A DNA stretch of 64,000 bases from Coprobacter secundus. GTDB taxonomy: Bacteria; Bacteroidota; Bacteroidia; Bacteroidales; Coprobacteraceae. The stretch lies in assembly GCA_000803105.1 (NCBI GenBank), contig JTDA01000005.1:62001-126000 (forward strand). The letters run 5' to 3'. The notes beneath the pieces are model-generated. The model saw only the letters and a list, made by a program, of their open reading frames with translations. It made no database searches and was not told the origin of the DNA. The translations under genes were made by a program, and so were the position numbers. Positions 18,000-25,926 of the stretch are shown in pieces (the stretch's first letter is position 1; the number at the start of each line of letters is the position of its first letter).

Positions 18000-18127
18000 A
18001 AGTTTTAAGTTTTGATTATATGCATCAAATGTAAAAAAAAAAAGTGAGTTTGAATGTATACTTAAAATGATAATTGACTACATTTGAAAAATGCTTATTA
18101 TTTAAACATCCTATAAATGTTTACTTT

Positions 18128-19690
18128 ATGGAAATAGTTTTACCTAAAAAAAGCAACTCGGCAGAAAGTATTATTTTGAAGGATCCGCATAATATCATTA
18201 TTATAGGGGCTAATGGCGCTGGCAAGAGCCGCTTTGGACGGGCGATTGAGCGCAGGTATGCCGATTGTGTTTTCCGTATTTCTGCGGGAAATGCTTTGTG
18301 TTTAGTTCCAGAAAAGAAGAGTACTTCTCATTCCGTTTCTGGGATGTATGAACAAATGCTATCGAAAAATGGGAAAATTGAAGTGAAAGCTCAGACAGAA
18401 TTTGATAGGTTGCTTTATCTTTTGCAGCAGGAAGAGTTTCAAAGTTTGGTTGATTTTAAGATGAAGCGGTTTCGAGGAGAGTCGTGTAATTTGCCCAGGA
18501 CTCGGCTTGACCAGACACAAGAAGTTTGGGAACGGCTGTTTCCTCATAGTCGTATATTACGTAAAAATGGGGATTTAGAGGTGCTCTCATCGGTCGATGA
18601 GAAATCATATAAGGCTTATCGAATGAGTCAAGGAGAAAAAGCTGTTTTTTACTTGATAGCTTCGGTTCTGTTTGCTATGCCTAAAGCTTTGATTATTGTA
18701 GAGGATCCGGAGTTACATTTGCATCGCTCGATTGTAGGCTCTTTATGGGATTCGATAGAACAATCTCGTCCTGATTGTACTTTTATCTATATGACTCATG
18801 ACATAGAATTTGCTGCGGGACGTCCTGCTGGTGTAAGAGTTTGGGTAAAGAGTTATGATGCAGTGCGTCGTGCTTGGGACTATGAATTGATAGAAAACCG
18901 AGAGAGTTTTCCTGAAGAAATTTATCTAGAATTGTTGGGGAGCCGTAAACCGGTGCTGTTTATTGAAGGAACTGATAATAATAGTATAGATAATAAATTG
19001 TACCCGTATATATTCCCCGATTATTTAGTAAAGCCATTAGGTGGATGTTCTAAAGTTATAGAAACAACTAAGGCTTTTGGTGAAATGAAAAATTTTCATC
19101 ATTTGGAGTCAAAAGGTATAGTTGATCGAGATCGCCGTACATCTCGGGAAATTCATTATTTGCGCGAAAGAAATATTTATGTGCCGGATGTCGCTGAGGT
19201 TGAAAATTTGTTGATGCTCGAAGATGTAGTGAAAACTGTGGCTCGCCGTATGTTGCAAGATGAGGATGAGGTTTTTTCCCAAGTAAAACATAATGTGATA
19301 TCTTTGTTTGATAAAGATGTTGAGACTCAGGCATTATTACATACACGTCATCGGTTGCGTCGTCAGATAGAATATATGATAGACCGAAAACTCGATACGA
19401 TCGAAGAGTTGGCTCAACATATTGAAACATTGACAGAAGGAATTGATACCAAGGAAATGTATGAAAATATATGTGGTGAGTTTAGAAATTACGTGATGAG
19501 AGAAGATTATCCCTCTATATTGAAAGTGTACAATCAAAAAGGCATGCTACCACAGAGCCGGGTTACCCAATTATGCGGGTTGGCCAATAAAGAAAAATAT
19601 CTTAGTTTTGTACTTTCTATTTTGAAGGAGGGTAAGAATGATGCAGCTTGTATACGCTCTGCTATCCAGCATTGTTTTGGAATAGTTTAA
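18128..19690 (+). CDS. ABC-type ATPase fused to DUF4435 (TOPRIM-like) domain
   Basis: A 520-residue two-part protein. The N-terminal half is an SMC/ABC-like ATPase: P-loop GANGAGKS (residues 27-34), a signature-like SQGEKA (167-172), Walker B 'ALIIVEDPE' (187-195) and a switch His in 'THD' (223-225). The C-terminal half matches the DUF4435/TOPRIM-like pattern: 'VLFIEGTDNNSID' near 278, 'IVDRDRR' near 333 and 'EVENLL' near 358, supplying the acidic metal ligands. The start at 18128 is preferred because a -7 box (TACATTTG, 18079-18086) lies downstream of the longer frame's start. ATPase plus DUF4435 is the composition of PARIS anti-phage proteins, and resembles OLD nucleases; a housekeeping role is also possible. 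Confidence 0.8.
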   Translation: MEIVLPKKSNSAESIILKDPHNIIIIGANGAGKSRFGRAIERRYADCVFRISAGNALCLVPEKKSTSHSVSGMYEQMLSKNGKIEVKAQTEFDRLLYLLQQEEFQSLVDFKMKRFRGESCNLPRTRLDQTQEVWERLFPHSRILRKNGDLEVLSSVDEKSYKAYRMSQGEKAVFYLIASVLFAMPKALIIVEDPELHLHRSIVGSLWDSIEQSRPDCTFIYMTHDIEFAAGRPAGVRVWVKSYDAVRRAWDYELIENRESFPEEIYLELLGSRKPVLFIEGTDNNSIDNKLYPYIFPDYLVKPLGGCSKVIETTKAFGEMKNFHHLESKGIVDRDRRTSREIHYLRERNIYVPDVAEVENLLMLEDVVKTVARRMLQDEDEVFSQVKHNVISLFDKDVETQALLHTRHRLRRQIEYMIDRKLDTIEELAQHIETLTEGIDTKEMYENICGEFRNYVMREDYPSILKVYNQKGMLPQSRVTQLCGLANKEKYLSFVLSILKEGKNDAACIRSAIQHCFGIV

Positions 19691-19702
19691 GTTTTAAATA
19701 TT

Positions 19703-20569
19703 ATGATGAGAGATTGGGTTGATGCGGCTCGTCCGCGTACTTTACCGGCTTCTGCGAGTCCTGTGGTTGCGGCTACGGCTTATGCTTGGCATTATGGTGT
19801 GATGAATGTTGTGGCTGCTGTCATTTGTTTGTTGTTTGCCTTGTTGGCACAGATAGCATCTAATTTTGCCAATGATTATTATGATTATAAGAAAGGTAGC
19901 GATCGTGCTGACCGAGTAGGGCCGAGACGAGCTGTAGCTTCGGGGGATATTTCTCCTAAATCAATGTTAATGGCGACATTGCTTACTTTGATAATCTCTT
20001 GTGGATTGGGACTTGCTTTATTGATATGGGGCGGTTGGTGGCTTATATTAGCCGGAATGATAATTGTTGTTTTTGCAATAGCCTATTCGGCAGGACCGTA
20101 TCCATTATCCTATAAAGGATTAGGAGACGTTGCTGTGTTTATTTTTTTCGGGTTGGTAGCTGTTAATTTGACTTATTATGTGCAGGCTCTCCATTTTTGT
20201 ATTGAAGTCTTTTGGGGAAGTGTTGCTATAGGACTATTGTCGGTCAATATACTTATGGTGAATAATTATAGGGATGTTGAAGCGGATCGGCTTTCTGGGA
20301 AAAAAACAGTCGTAGTACGATTTGGGCATACGTTTGCTCGATATGCTTATCTTTTCAATGGTGTTGTCGCTCTTTTATGCACTGTTGATATCTGGTTTTC
20401 TTATAATTTTTGGAGTATAGGGGCAGCTATACTGTTTTTTTGTGTCCATATAATTACGTGGCGGCAAATGTGTATATTGAAAGGAACCGCATTGAATCCG
20501 GTATTAGGAAAGACTGCCCGTAATCTGTTGATATTTACGATATTCCTTTCTATTTTTTTAATATTATAA
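19703..20569 (+). CDS. menA: 1,4-dihydroxy-2-naphthoate polyprenyltransferase
   Basis: Membrane UbiA-family enzyme that attaches the polyprenyl chain to DHNA in menaquinone synthesis. Of 288 residues, most lie in about eight or nine transmembrane segments. The first Asp-rich motif 'NFANDYYDYKKGSD' (prenyl-diphosphate/Mg binding) is near residue 51, and the second 'NNYRDVEADRLSGKKT' near 190. The opening 'WVDAARPRTLPASASPV' is typical of MenA rather than UbiA. It begins 13 bases after the ATPase gene, so they probably share a transcript. Confidence 0.93.
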   Translation: MMRDWVDAARPRTLPASASPVVAATAYAWHYGVMNVVAAVICLLFALLAQIASNFANDYYDYKKGSDRADRVGPRRAVASGDISPKSMLMATLLTLIISCGLGLALLIWGGWWLILAGMIIVVFAIAYSAGPYPLSYKGLGDVAVFIFFGLVAVNLTYYVQALHFCIEVFWGSVAIGLLSVNILMVNNYRDVEADRLSGKKTVVVRFGHTFARYAYLFNGVVALLCTVDIWFSYNFWSIGAAILFFCVHIITWRQMCILKGTALNPVLGKTARNLLIFTIFLSIFLIL

Positions 20570-20594
20570 TTTCTTTTTAATTTATTGTACGACA

Positions 20595-21479
20595 ATGAGC
20601 TGGATAAACAAATATGCACAATCTTCTTTTTCTGTAAAAATCTTGATGAGTTTGGTCATATTTCTCATTTTTTTGATTATTTCTTCCATTATGATAGTGG
20701 TAATTACTGCTCTGTGTGAAAACCATATGAGTTATGTAGAATTGTTGCGTTTGAACTTGTCTGTTCAGTCATTAGGACTTTTTGTCATACCTCCATTTTT
20801 TGTAGCTTTACTATTTAGTAATCATCCATTTAAGTATTTGCAAATTAGTTATGCCCCATCATTTATGAGTGTTTTGGGGGTTGTTGTTTGTATGGTAGTA
20901 GCTATACCTTTTATGAATTGTATCATAGATTGGAATGAAGCGATGCACTTACCCAAAGCATTGGCTGGGTTTGAGTCTTGGATGCGTGAGAGCGAAAAGG
21001 CTGCTCAAGCAATGACTAACCAAATACTAGATATGCAATCTGTCGGAGGGTTGCTGATTGTGCTCCTTATAGTAGGAGTGTTGGCTGGGGTTGGGGAAGA
21101 ACTGACGTTCAGGGGGATACTACAAAGATTGATATTGGATAAGTGCCATAATCGTCATATCGCTATATGGACAGCTGCATTTATTTTCAGTGCAATTCAT
21201 TTCCAGTTTTATGGTTTTATTCCTCGGTTATTATTGGGAGCTTTTTTCGGTTATCTTTTGATTGGCTCAGGAAATTTATGGCTACCGATTATAGCTCATT
21301 TTTTGAATAATGCTATGACGACATTGTATACTTATTTTTCAAAAGATAATTTGTTTTTGGCAAGTTATGAGACAATTGGTACGGCTGACTCGTCTACAGC
21401 GTGGATGGCATGGGTAAGTTTGGCACTGTTTGTTTTTTGTTGTTGGGGTTTTCGTAAGTATTTGTTTTCAAGATATTAA
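20595..21479 (+). CDS. CPBP family intramembrane metalloprotease
   Basis: A 294-residue polytopic membrane protein with the three CPBP (CAAX/bacteriocin-processing) motifs: 'GVGEELTFRGILQRL' (EExxxR) near residue 180, 'FIFSAIHFQFYG' (FxxxH) near 205, and 'IIAHFLNNAM' (HxxxN) near 240. These bind the catalytic metal within the membrane. In bacteria the substrates are mostly unknown. It lies 25 bases after menA, probably the third gene of that operon, which closes with a strong terminator. Confidence 0.9.
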   Translation: MSWINKYAQSSFSVKILMSLVIFLIFLIISSIMIVVITALCENHMSYVELLRLNLSVQSLGLFVIPPFFVALLFSNHPFKYLQISYAPSFMSVLGVVVCMVVAIPFMNCIIDWNEAMHLPKALAGFESWMRESEKAAQAMTNQILDMQSVGGLLIVLLIVGVLAGVGEELTFRGILQRLILDKCHNRHIAIWTAAFIFSAIHFQFYGFIPRLLLGAFFGYLLIGSGNLWLPIIAHFLNNAMTTLYTYFSKDNLFLASYETIGTADSSTAWMAWVSLALFVFCCWGFRKYLFSRY

Positions 21480-21519
21480 TTGTTTGCAAAATTGTAATTT
21501 GTTTGGGAAAATGATAATT

Positions 21520-21553
21520 AAAAAAGCATTTCAAAATTTTGAAATGCTTTTTT
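21520..21553. terminator. bidirectional terminator between convergent genes
   Basis: Perfect 17-bp inverted repeat (21520-21536 / 21537-21553) with A-tract and T-tract ends, between the CPBP gene (plus) and pfp (minus). Confidence 0.9.
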
Positions 21554-21574
21554 TAATATGTAGGAAAAGTAAGA

Positions 21575-23224
21575 TTATTTTCCTTGAGCTTCAAGAACCA
21601 AAGTAATAGTCGGTTGGTCACATACTTCTGTCGGTCCGAAATATTGGATAGGACCGGGATATACATAGCATGTATTTTTAGCCCATGTTTCACGTTGGGA
21701 TGCGAAATATTTAAATGGAGCGTCATCAAGTTTAACTAAAGCTTTTTGTATAACGGGTTTCATTTCTCCGTGGCGACGTTCCATATTCATCATCATGGTT
21801 ACAGGAACTCCTCCGGCTATCCATTCTTCCGCTGGTTTAGTGGTATTGCGTACCGATGACATGTAACCGGTCTTACCTTCAGCAATAAGAGCCGATGCCG
21901 TATAGCCAAGAGAGTAACAATAATCGGCATCAAAATTTGATGGAGCAGCACAACGGCCTTCGTAACCGAAGAAATGATGTTGGGCAGCAAATTTGCCTGT
22001 ATATTTGCCTTCGCTTTTCATTTCAGCTAATTTTTTACCAACCATTTCTGATAATAATTTTTCGGTTTCGATAAGCGATACTTGAACATTTCCATGAGGA
22101 TCACGATCGAGTGATAATTGACGAGCAACCCCTTCAGGAAGACTTGCATAAATAGCTGAATTTTCGGGAGAAAGGTGGTTGATGATATAGTTACGTTGCT
22201 CTGATTTTTTTATCATAGCAAATTCATTTCCGTTTTTAGCTAAGAAATCGTTTAGTTCTGCAATGAGTTTTTTCATAGCCGGGATAAATTCGATAAGGCC
22301 TTCAGGAATAAGTACGGTTCCGAAATTATTACCCTCAGCAGCACGAGCAGCAACGATATCGGCAATGTAAGTTACAACATTGTCGAGTGACATATTCTTT
22401 TCTTCGACTTCTTCTGAAATAATACAGATATTGGGTTGTGTCTGTAAAGCACATTCGAGGGCAATATGAGAAGCAGAGCGTCCCATCAACTTGATGAAGT
22501 GCCAGTATTTTTTTGCAGAATTGCAATCACGTTGTATATTACCGATTACTTCAGAATAGACTTTGCAAGCTGTATCGAACCCAAAAGATGTTTCAATCAT
22601 TTCATTTTTCAAGTCACCGTCAATAGTTTTAGGACATCCGATAACTTGGACTCCAGCATTGATTTTTTTATAATATTCGGCTAAAACACAAGCATTGGTA
22701 TTAGAGTCGTCTCCTCCAATAATAACAAGAGCTTGTATTCCTAATTGCTTAATGATTTCTAAACCTTTGTCAAACTGTTCGACAGTTTCAAGTTTGGTAC
22801 GTCCAGAACCAATAATATCGAAACCTCCAGTATTTCGGTATTCGTCTATAATATCAGAAGTTAGTTCAATGTAATTGTGTTCAATAAGACCTGCTGGGCC
22901 TAAAAGAAAACCATATAGTTTAGAATTTTTGTTGATAGCTTTTAGACCGTCAAATAGACCAGCAATAACGTTATGCCCTCCAGGAGCTTGTCCTCCTGAA
23001 AGGATTACACCTGCTGTTACAGCTGGATAGTTTTTGCTTTCGTTACTGGGTTCAAATGAAATAACAGGCATTCCATAAGTGTTGGGAAATAATTTTTTAA
23101 TTTCCGCTTGGTCAGCGACCGATTCTGTAGGAGTACCTTCTTTAATAGAAACTTGTCCTTTTAATGCTTTCGGTAATTTTGGCTGATAAGAAGCGCGGGC
23201 AATTTGCAGAGCACTTTTTTTCAT
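21575..23224 (-). CDS. pfp: diphosphate--fructose-6-phosphate 1-phosphotransferase
   Basis: PPi-dependent phosphofructokinase, the reversible first committed step of glycolysis in many Bacteroidota. At 549 residues it belongs to the long (plant-like, group II) form. Motifs: 'GVILSGGQAPGGHNVI' (phosphate-binding loop), 'LVIIGGDDSNTNA' with GGDD, where the second Asp marks PPi rather than ATP use, 'GCPKTIDGDL' with the catalytic PKTIDGD, and 'KLMGRSASHIALECAL'. The gene is monocistronic. The upstream region contains a LacI-type palindrome (23353-23366) and a hairpin. Confidence 0.95.
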   Translation of the reverse strand: MKKSALQIARASYQPKLPKALKGQVSIKEGTPTESVADQAEIKKLFPNTYGMPVISFEPSNESKNYPAVTAGVILSGGQAPGGHNVIAGLFDGLKAINKNSKLYGFLLGPAGLIEHNYIELTSDIIDEYRNTGGFDIIGSGRTKLETVEQFDKGLEIIKQLGIQALVIIGGDDSNTNACVLAEYYKKINAGVQVIGCPKTIDGDLKNEMIETSFGFDTACKVYSEVIGNIQRDCNSAKKYWHFIKLMGRSASHIALECALQTQPNICIISEEVEEKNMSLDNVVTYIADIVAARAAEGNNFGTVLIPEGLIEFIPAMKKLIAELNDFLAKNGNEFAMIKKSEQRNYIINHLSPENSAIYASLPEGVARQLSLDRDPHGNVQVSLIETEKLLSEMVGKKLAEMKSEGKYTGKFAAQHHFFGYEGRCAAPSNFDADYCYSLGYTASALIAEGKTGYMSSVRNTTKPAEEWIAGGVPVTMMMNMERRHGEMKPVIQKALVKLDDAPFKYFASQRETWAKNTCYVYPGPIQYFGPTEVCDQPTITLVLEAQGK

Positions 23225-23352
23225 TGTTGTAATAAGTTTTTATGTGTTAATAATAAAACTACTGTATTCGTTTGTTGAAAGTCAGTACAAAATTCGTTAT
23301 TTTTTTTCAGACTACAAAAGCATGTTAGTTGAAAAACTATAGAGTGCTTTTA

Positions 23353-23366
23353 TGCAAACGATTGTA
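23353..23366. promoter_or_regulatory. LacI-type operator-like palindrome
   Basis: TGCAAACGATTGTA is a near-palindrome with a central CG, like operators of LacI-family regulators. It closely matches a second site before kdgK (32994-33007), differing in one base within the shared 14. It lies about 35 bp upstream of the weak pfp -33 element. Confidence 0.45.
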
Positions 23367-23393
23367 TTGTTAAATAGATACGGATTTTGCTTT

Positions 23394-23432
23394 CTTATAT
23401 GTAAAAATATGATAAATGTTTTTACATATAAG
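23394..23432. repeat. 14-bp inverted repeat
   Basis: CTTATATGTAAAAA (23394-23407) is perfectly complementary to 23419-23432 around an 11-base loop. It lacks a T tract on either side, so it is not an ordinary terminator; a regulatory site in the divergent region is possible. Confidence 0.5.
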
Positions 23433-23593
23433 CTTTGATTGTAAAGTCGAGATGACAATTTGATAAGTTGTTTAAAATAATGGTGTTTTAATAACTTTTC
23501 GTAATGAAAATGTATTGTTAAAACCGAGAAAAATTTTACCTTTGCATCGCTTATTAAGGCTTTAAATTTTTCATTAAATAAAAAGAGCGAATT

Positions 23594-24295
23594 ATGATCT
23601 ATTCACACGAAGTAGAACACATGTGTGTTGTAAAAAAAGGGCCGAACCATGGTCCGGCTCCTATCCCTGAAGAAGGTAGATGGGTGAAAGCTAAAGAAGT
23701 GATTGATATTTCAGGCTTGACTCACGGTGTGGGGTGGTGTGCTCCACAGCAAGGTGCTTGTAAACTGACTTTGAATGTAAAGGACGGTGTGATACAAGAA
23801 GCTTTGGTAGAAACAATTGGTTGTTCGGGTATGACCCACTCCGCTGCTATGGCGTCTGAAATTCTTCCTGGAAAAACCATTTTGGAAGCGTTGAATACAG
23901 ACCTTGTATGTGATGCTATTAATACAGCTATGCGCGAACTTTTCTTGCAGATTGTGTATGGACGTACTCAATCAGCCTTTTCAGAGGGCGGTTTGATGAT
24001 CGGTGCTGGATTGGAAGACTTAGGTAAAGGTTTGCGGAGTCAGGTGGGGACTTTATATGGTACTTTGGCAAAAGGCCCTCGATATTTGGAAATGGCGGAA
24101 GGGTATATTAAGACTATCGCTCTTGATAAAAACGATGAAATTTGTGGGTATGAATTTGTTCACCTTGGAAAATTCATGGATGAGATTAAGAAAGGTACGG
24201 ATGCTAATGAAGCTTTGAAGAAAGTAACAGGTACTTATGGACGCTTCACAGAAGAACAGGGTGCAGTTAAATATATTGATCCACGTCACGAATAA
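23594..24295 (+). CDS. iron-sulfur cluster scaffold-like protein (IscU-like), GGGtGRT partner
   Basis: A 233-residue protein with an IscU/NifU-N-like core. Cysteines occur in 'GVGWCAPQQGACKL' and 'ETIGCSGMTHSAAM', the latter aligning with the Cys-Gly/Ser-x-x-x segment of IscU. The C-terminal part is a helical extension ending 'VKYIDPRHE'. Its consistent genomic partner is the GGGtGRT family, encoded 18 bases downstream here. The pair is found in anaerobes; a role in cluster assembly or an Fe-S enzyme is inferred, not shown. Confidence 0.85.
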   Translation: MIYSHEVEHMCVVKKGPNHGPAPIPEEGRWVKAKEVIDISGLTHGVGWCAPQQGACKLTLNVKDGVIQEALVETIGCSGMTHSAAMASEILPGKTILEALNTDLVCDAINTAMRELFLQIVYGRTQSAFSEGGLMIGAGLEDLGKGLRSQVGTLYGTLAKGPRYLEMAEGYIKTIALDKNDEICGYEFVHLGKFMDEIKKGTDANEALKKVTGTYGRFTEEQGAVKYIDPRHE

Positions 24296-24298
24296 TAT

Positions 24299-24305
24299 AA
24301 GGAGG
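24299..24305 (+). promoter_or_regulatory. strong Shine-Dalgarno site
   Basis: AAGGAGG ends eight bases before the ATG at 24314. A full-consensus site is unusual in Bacteroidota, which rarely use one, and most genes in the window lack it. Confidence 0.7.
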
Positions 24306-24313
24306 AACAAATA

Positions 24314-25324
24314 ATGATTAGAGAAGTAAAATTTGAGAGTCAGGACCGTCGTATCAAGCAGATTCTTGCTGCGTTGAACCAAAACGGAATTAAAGATATT
24401 GAAGAAGCAAATGCTATCTGTGAATCTTATGGTCTCGATCCTTATAAAACGTGTGAAGAAACCCAGCCTATCTGCTTTGAAAATGCTAAATGGGCTTATG
24501 TAGTGGGCGCTGCTATTGCATTGAAAAAAGGTTGTAAAAATGCAGCGGATGCAGCAGAAGCTATTGGTATTGGGTTACAGGCGTTTTGCATACCAGGTTC
24601 TGTTGCTGATGATCGTAAAGTTGGTATCGGACATGGTAATTTAGCTGCTATGTTGTTACGTGAAGAAACCAAATGTTTTGCATTTTTAGCTGGTCACGAA
24701 TCATTTGCAGCAGCGGAAGGAGCTATTAAAATTGCAGCAAAAGCCGATAAGGTACGTAAAGAGCCTTTACGTTGTATTTTGAATGGTCTGGGTAAGGATG
24801 CTGCACAAATTATCTCTCGTATTAATGGATTTACTTATGTTCAGACTCAATTTGATTATTATACTGGGGAACTGAAAGTTGTAAGGGAAATTGCATATTC
24901 CGATGGCCCTCGTGCTAAGGTAAAATGTTATGGAGCAGATGATGTGCGTGAAGGTGTGGCTATTATGTGGAAGGAGGGTGTAGATGTTTCCATTACAGGA
25001 AATTCTACGAATCCGACTCGTTTTCAACATCCAGTTGCTGGTACATATAAGAAAGAGCGTGTGTTAGCAGGTAAGCCTTATTTTTCTGTTGCTTCAGGAG
25101 GGGGGACGGGACGTACCTTGCATCCTGATAATATGGCTGCTGGTCCTGCATCTTATGGTATGACAGACACTATGGGCCGTATGCACTCAGATGCTCAGTT
25201 CGCTGGTTCTTCATCGGTTCCTGCTCACGTGGAAATGATGGGCTTTCTGGGTATCGGTAACAACCCGATGGTAGGATGTACAGTGGCTTGTGCGGTTGAC
25301 GTGGCTACTGCTTTGAGCAAGTAA
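24314..25324 (+). CDS. GGGtGRT family protein
   Basis: A 336-residue protein named for its invariant 'SGGGTGRTLHPDNMA' segment near residue 258. It has no signal peptide and several conserved cysteines ('AICESYGLDPYKTCEETQPICFENAKW', 'VGCTVACAVDVA'), which could bind a metal cluster. The function is unknown; the constant association with an IscU-like scaffold upstream points to an iron-sulfur or metal-dependent role. It is preceded by an unusually strong Shine-Dalgarno site and followed by a terminator. Confidence 0.9.
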   Translation: MIREVKFESQDRRIKQILAALNQNGIKDIEEANAICESYGLDPYKTCEETQPICFENAKWAYVVGAAIALKKGCKNAADAAEAIGIGLQAFCIPGSVADDRKVGIGHGNLAAMLLREETKCFAFLAGHESFAAAEGAIKIAAKADKVRKEPLRCILNGLGKDAAQIISRINGFTYVQTQFDYYTGELKVVREIAYSDGPRAKVKCYGADDVREGVAIMWKEGVDVSITGNSTNPTRFQHPVAGTYKKERVLAGKPYFSVASGGGTGRTLHPDNMAAGPASYGMTDTMGRMHSDAQFAGSSSVPAHVEMMGFLGIGNNPMVGCTVACAVDVATALSK

Positions 25325-25344
25325 TTTAATCCTAAATTGCGATA

Positions 25345-25385
25345 TAAATCCCTGTAACTCTGATGAGTTATGGGGATTTTATTTA
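25345..25385 (+). terminator. terminator after GGGtGRT gene
   Basis: AAATCCC..GTAACTC (from 25346) pairs with GAGTTA..GGGGATTT (to 25379) around TGAT, with T residues following. Confidence 0.8.
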
Positions 25386-25926
25386 TCAGATTCAGTTATA
25401 AGATTTAGTTGATGAATATTTAGATTGAGTATTTTCTTATTGTAGATATCTTTAGTTCTTTGTTTCAACCGATGAACCGATAGGAGAGATAAACTGTATG
25501 TTATATCTTCTATTTTTTTACCTTTTCAGTTTTTATTTGTACACGAGTAATCGTGAAAAACTTATTCAGATGATACGTATGTCGGTTATTTCATATTATA
25601 TATCGGAACTATTCTTTGTAGCATTGATATTGAAGCTTCCAAACACTATTGCTTTTAGTAAGATAAAAGTATTATTGAATGAATGATGGATAAATTTTGT
25701 TTTTAATAGTGTATATTCAATTAATAATCAGACGGAAAATATTTTTTTAGATTGGGTAGTAGCAGTGATTACAAATATGTTTTTGATTTGTAATATAAAT
25801 ATAGGAAATGAATCTGATGTTGTTGCAACATATATTCTTTGGGATAAGTAGGAGTATAGCTTTGTTACTATTTCTGTTTTGGAGGATTGTGATGTGATGT
25901 GTTTTTCAAAAATGAATATTTGTGTG
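25386..25926. other. AT-rich intergenic region
   Basis: 540 bases between the GGGtGRT terminator and the FAD oxidoreductase. A 62-codon frame at 25498-25686 is a hydrophobic AT-driven frame without any other support. No consensus promoter with both boxes was found. Confidence 0.4.

Larger units (their letters stand above)
23225..23593. other. divergent regulatory region pfp / IscU-like gene
   Basis: 369 bases without a gene. On the minus strand, TTTG (23318-23315), 19 bp and GAATTTTG (23295-23288) form a weak pfp promoter. On the plus strand TACCTTTG (23537-23544) is a -7 box for the IscU-like gene. It also holds a LacI-type palindrome at 23353-23366 and a 14-bp hairpin at 23394-23432, both listed separately. 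Confidence 0.6.

Noticed and set aside
18128..19690. Calling the ATPase-DUF4435 gene a PARIS system
   Set aside because: Domain composition fits, but there is no defence island context, and I cannot verify homology without a search; kept as a finding only.
25498..25686. 62-codon hydrophobic open frame before the FAD oxidoreductase
   Set aside because: AT-rich, low complexity, no promoter or Shine-Dalgarno site, no recognised family; likely chance.
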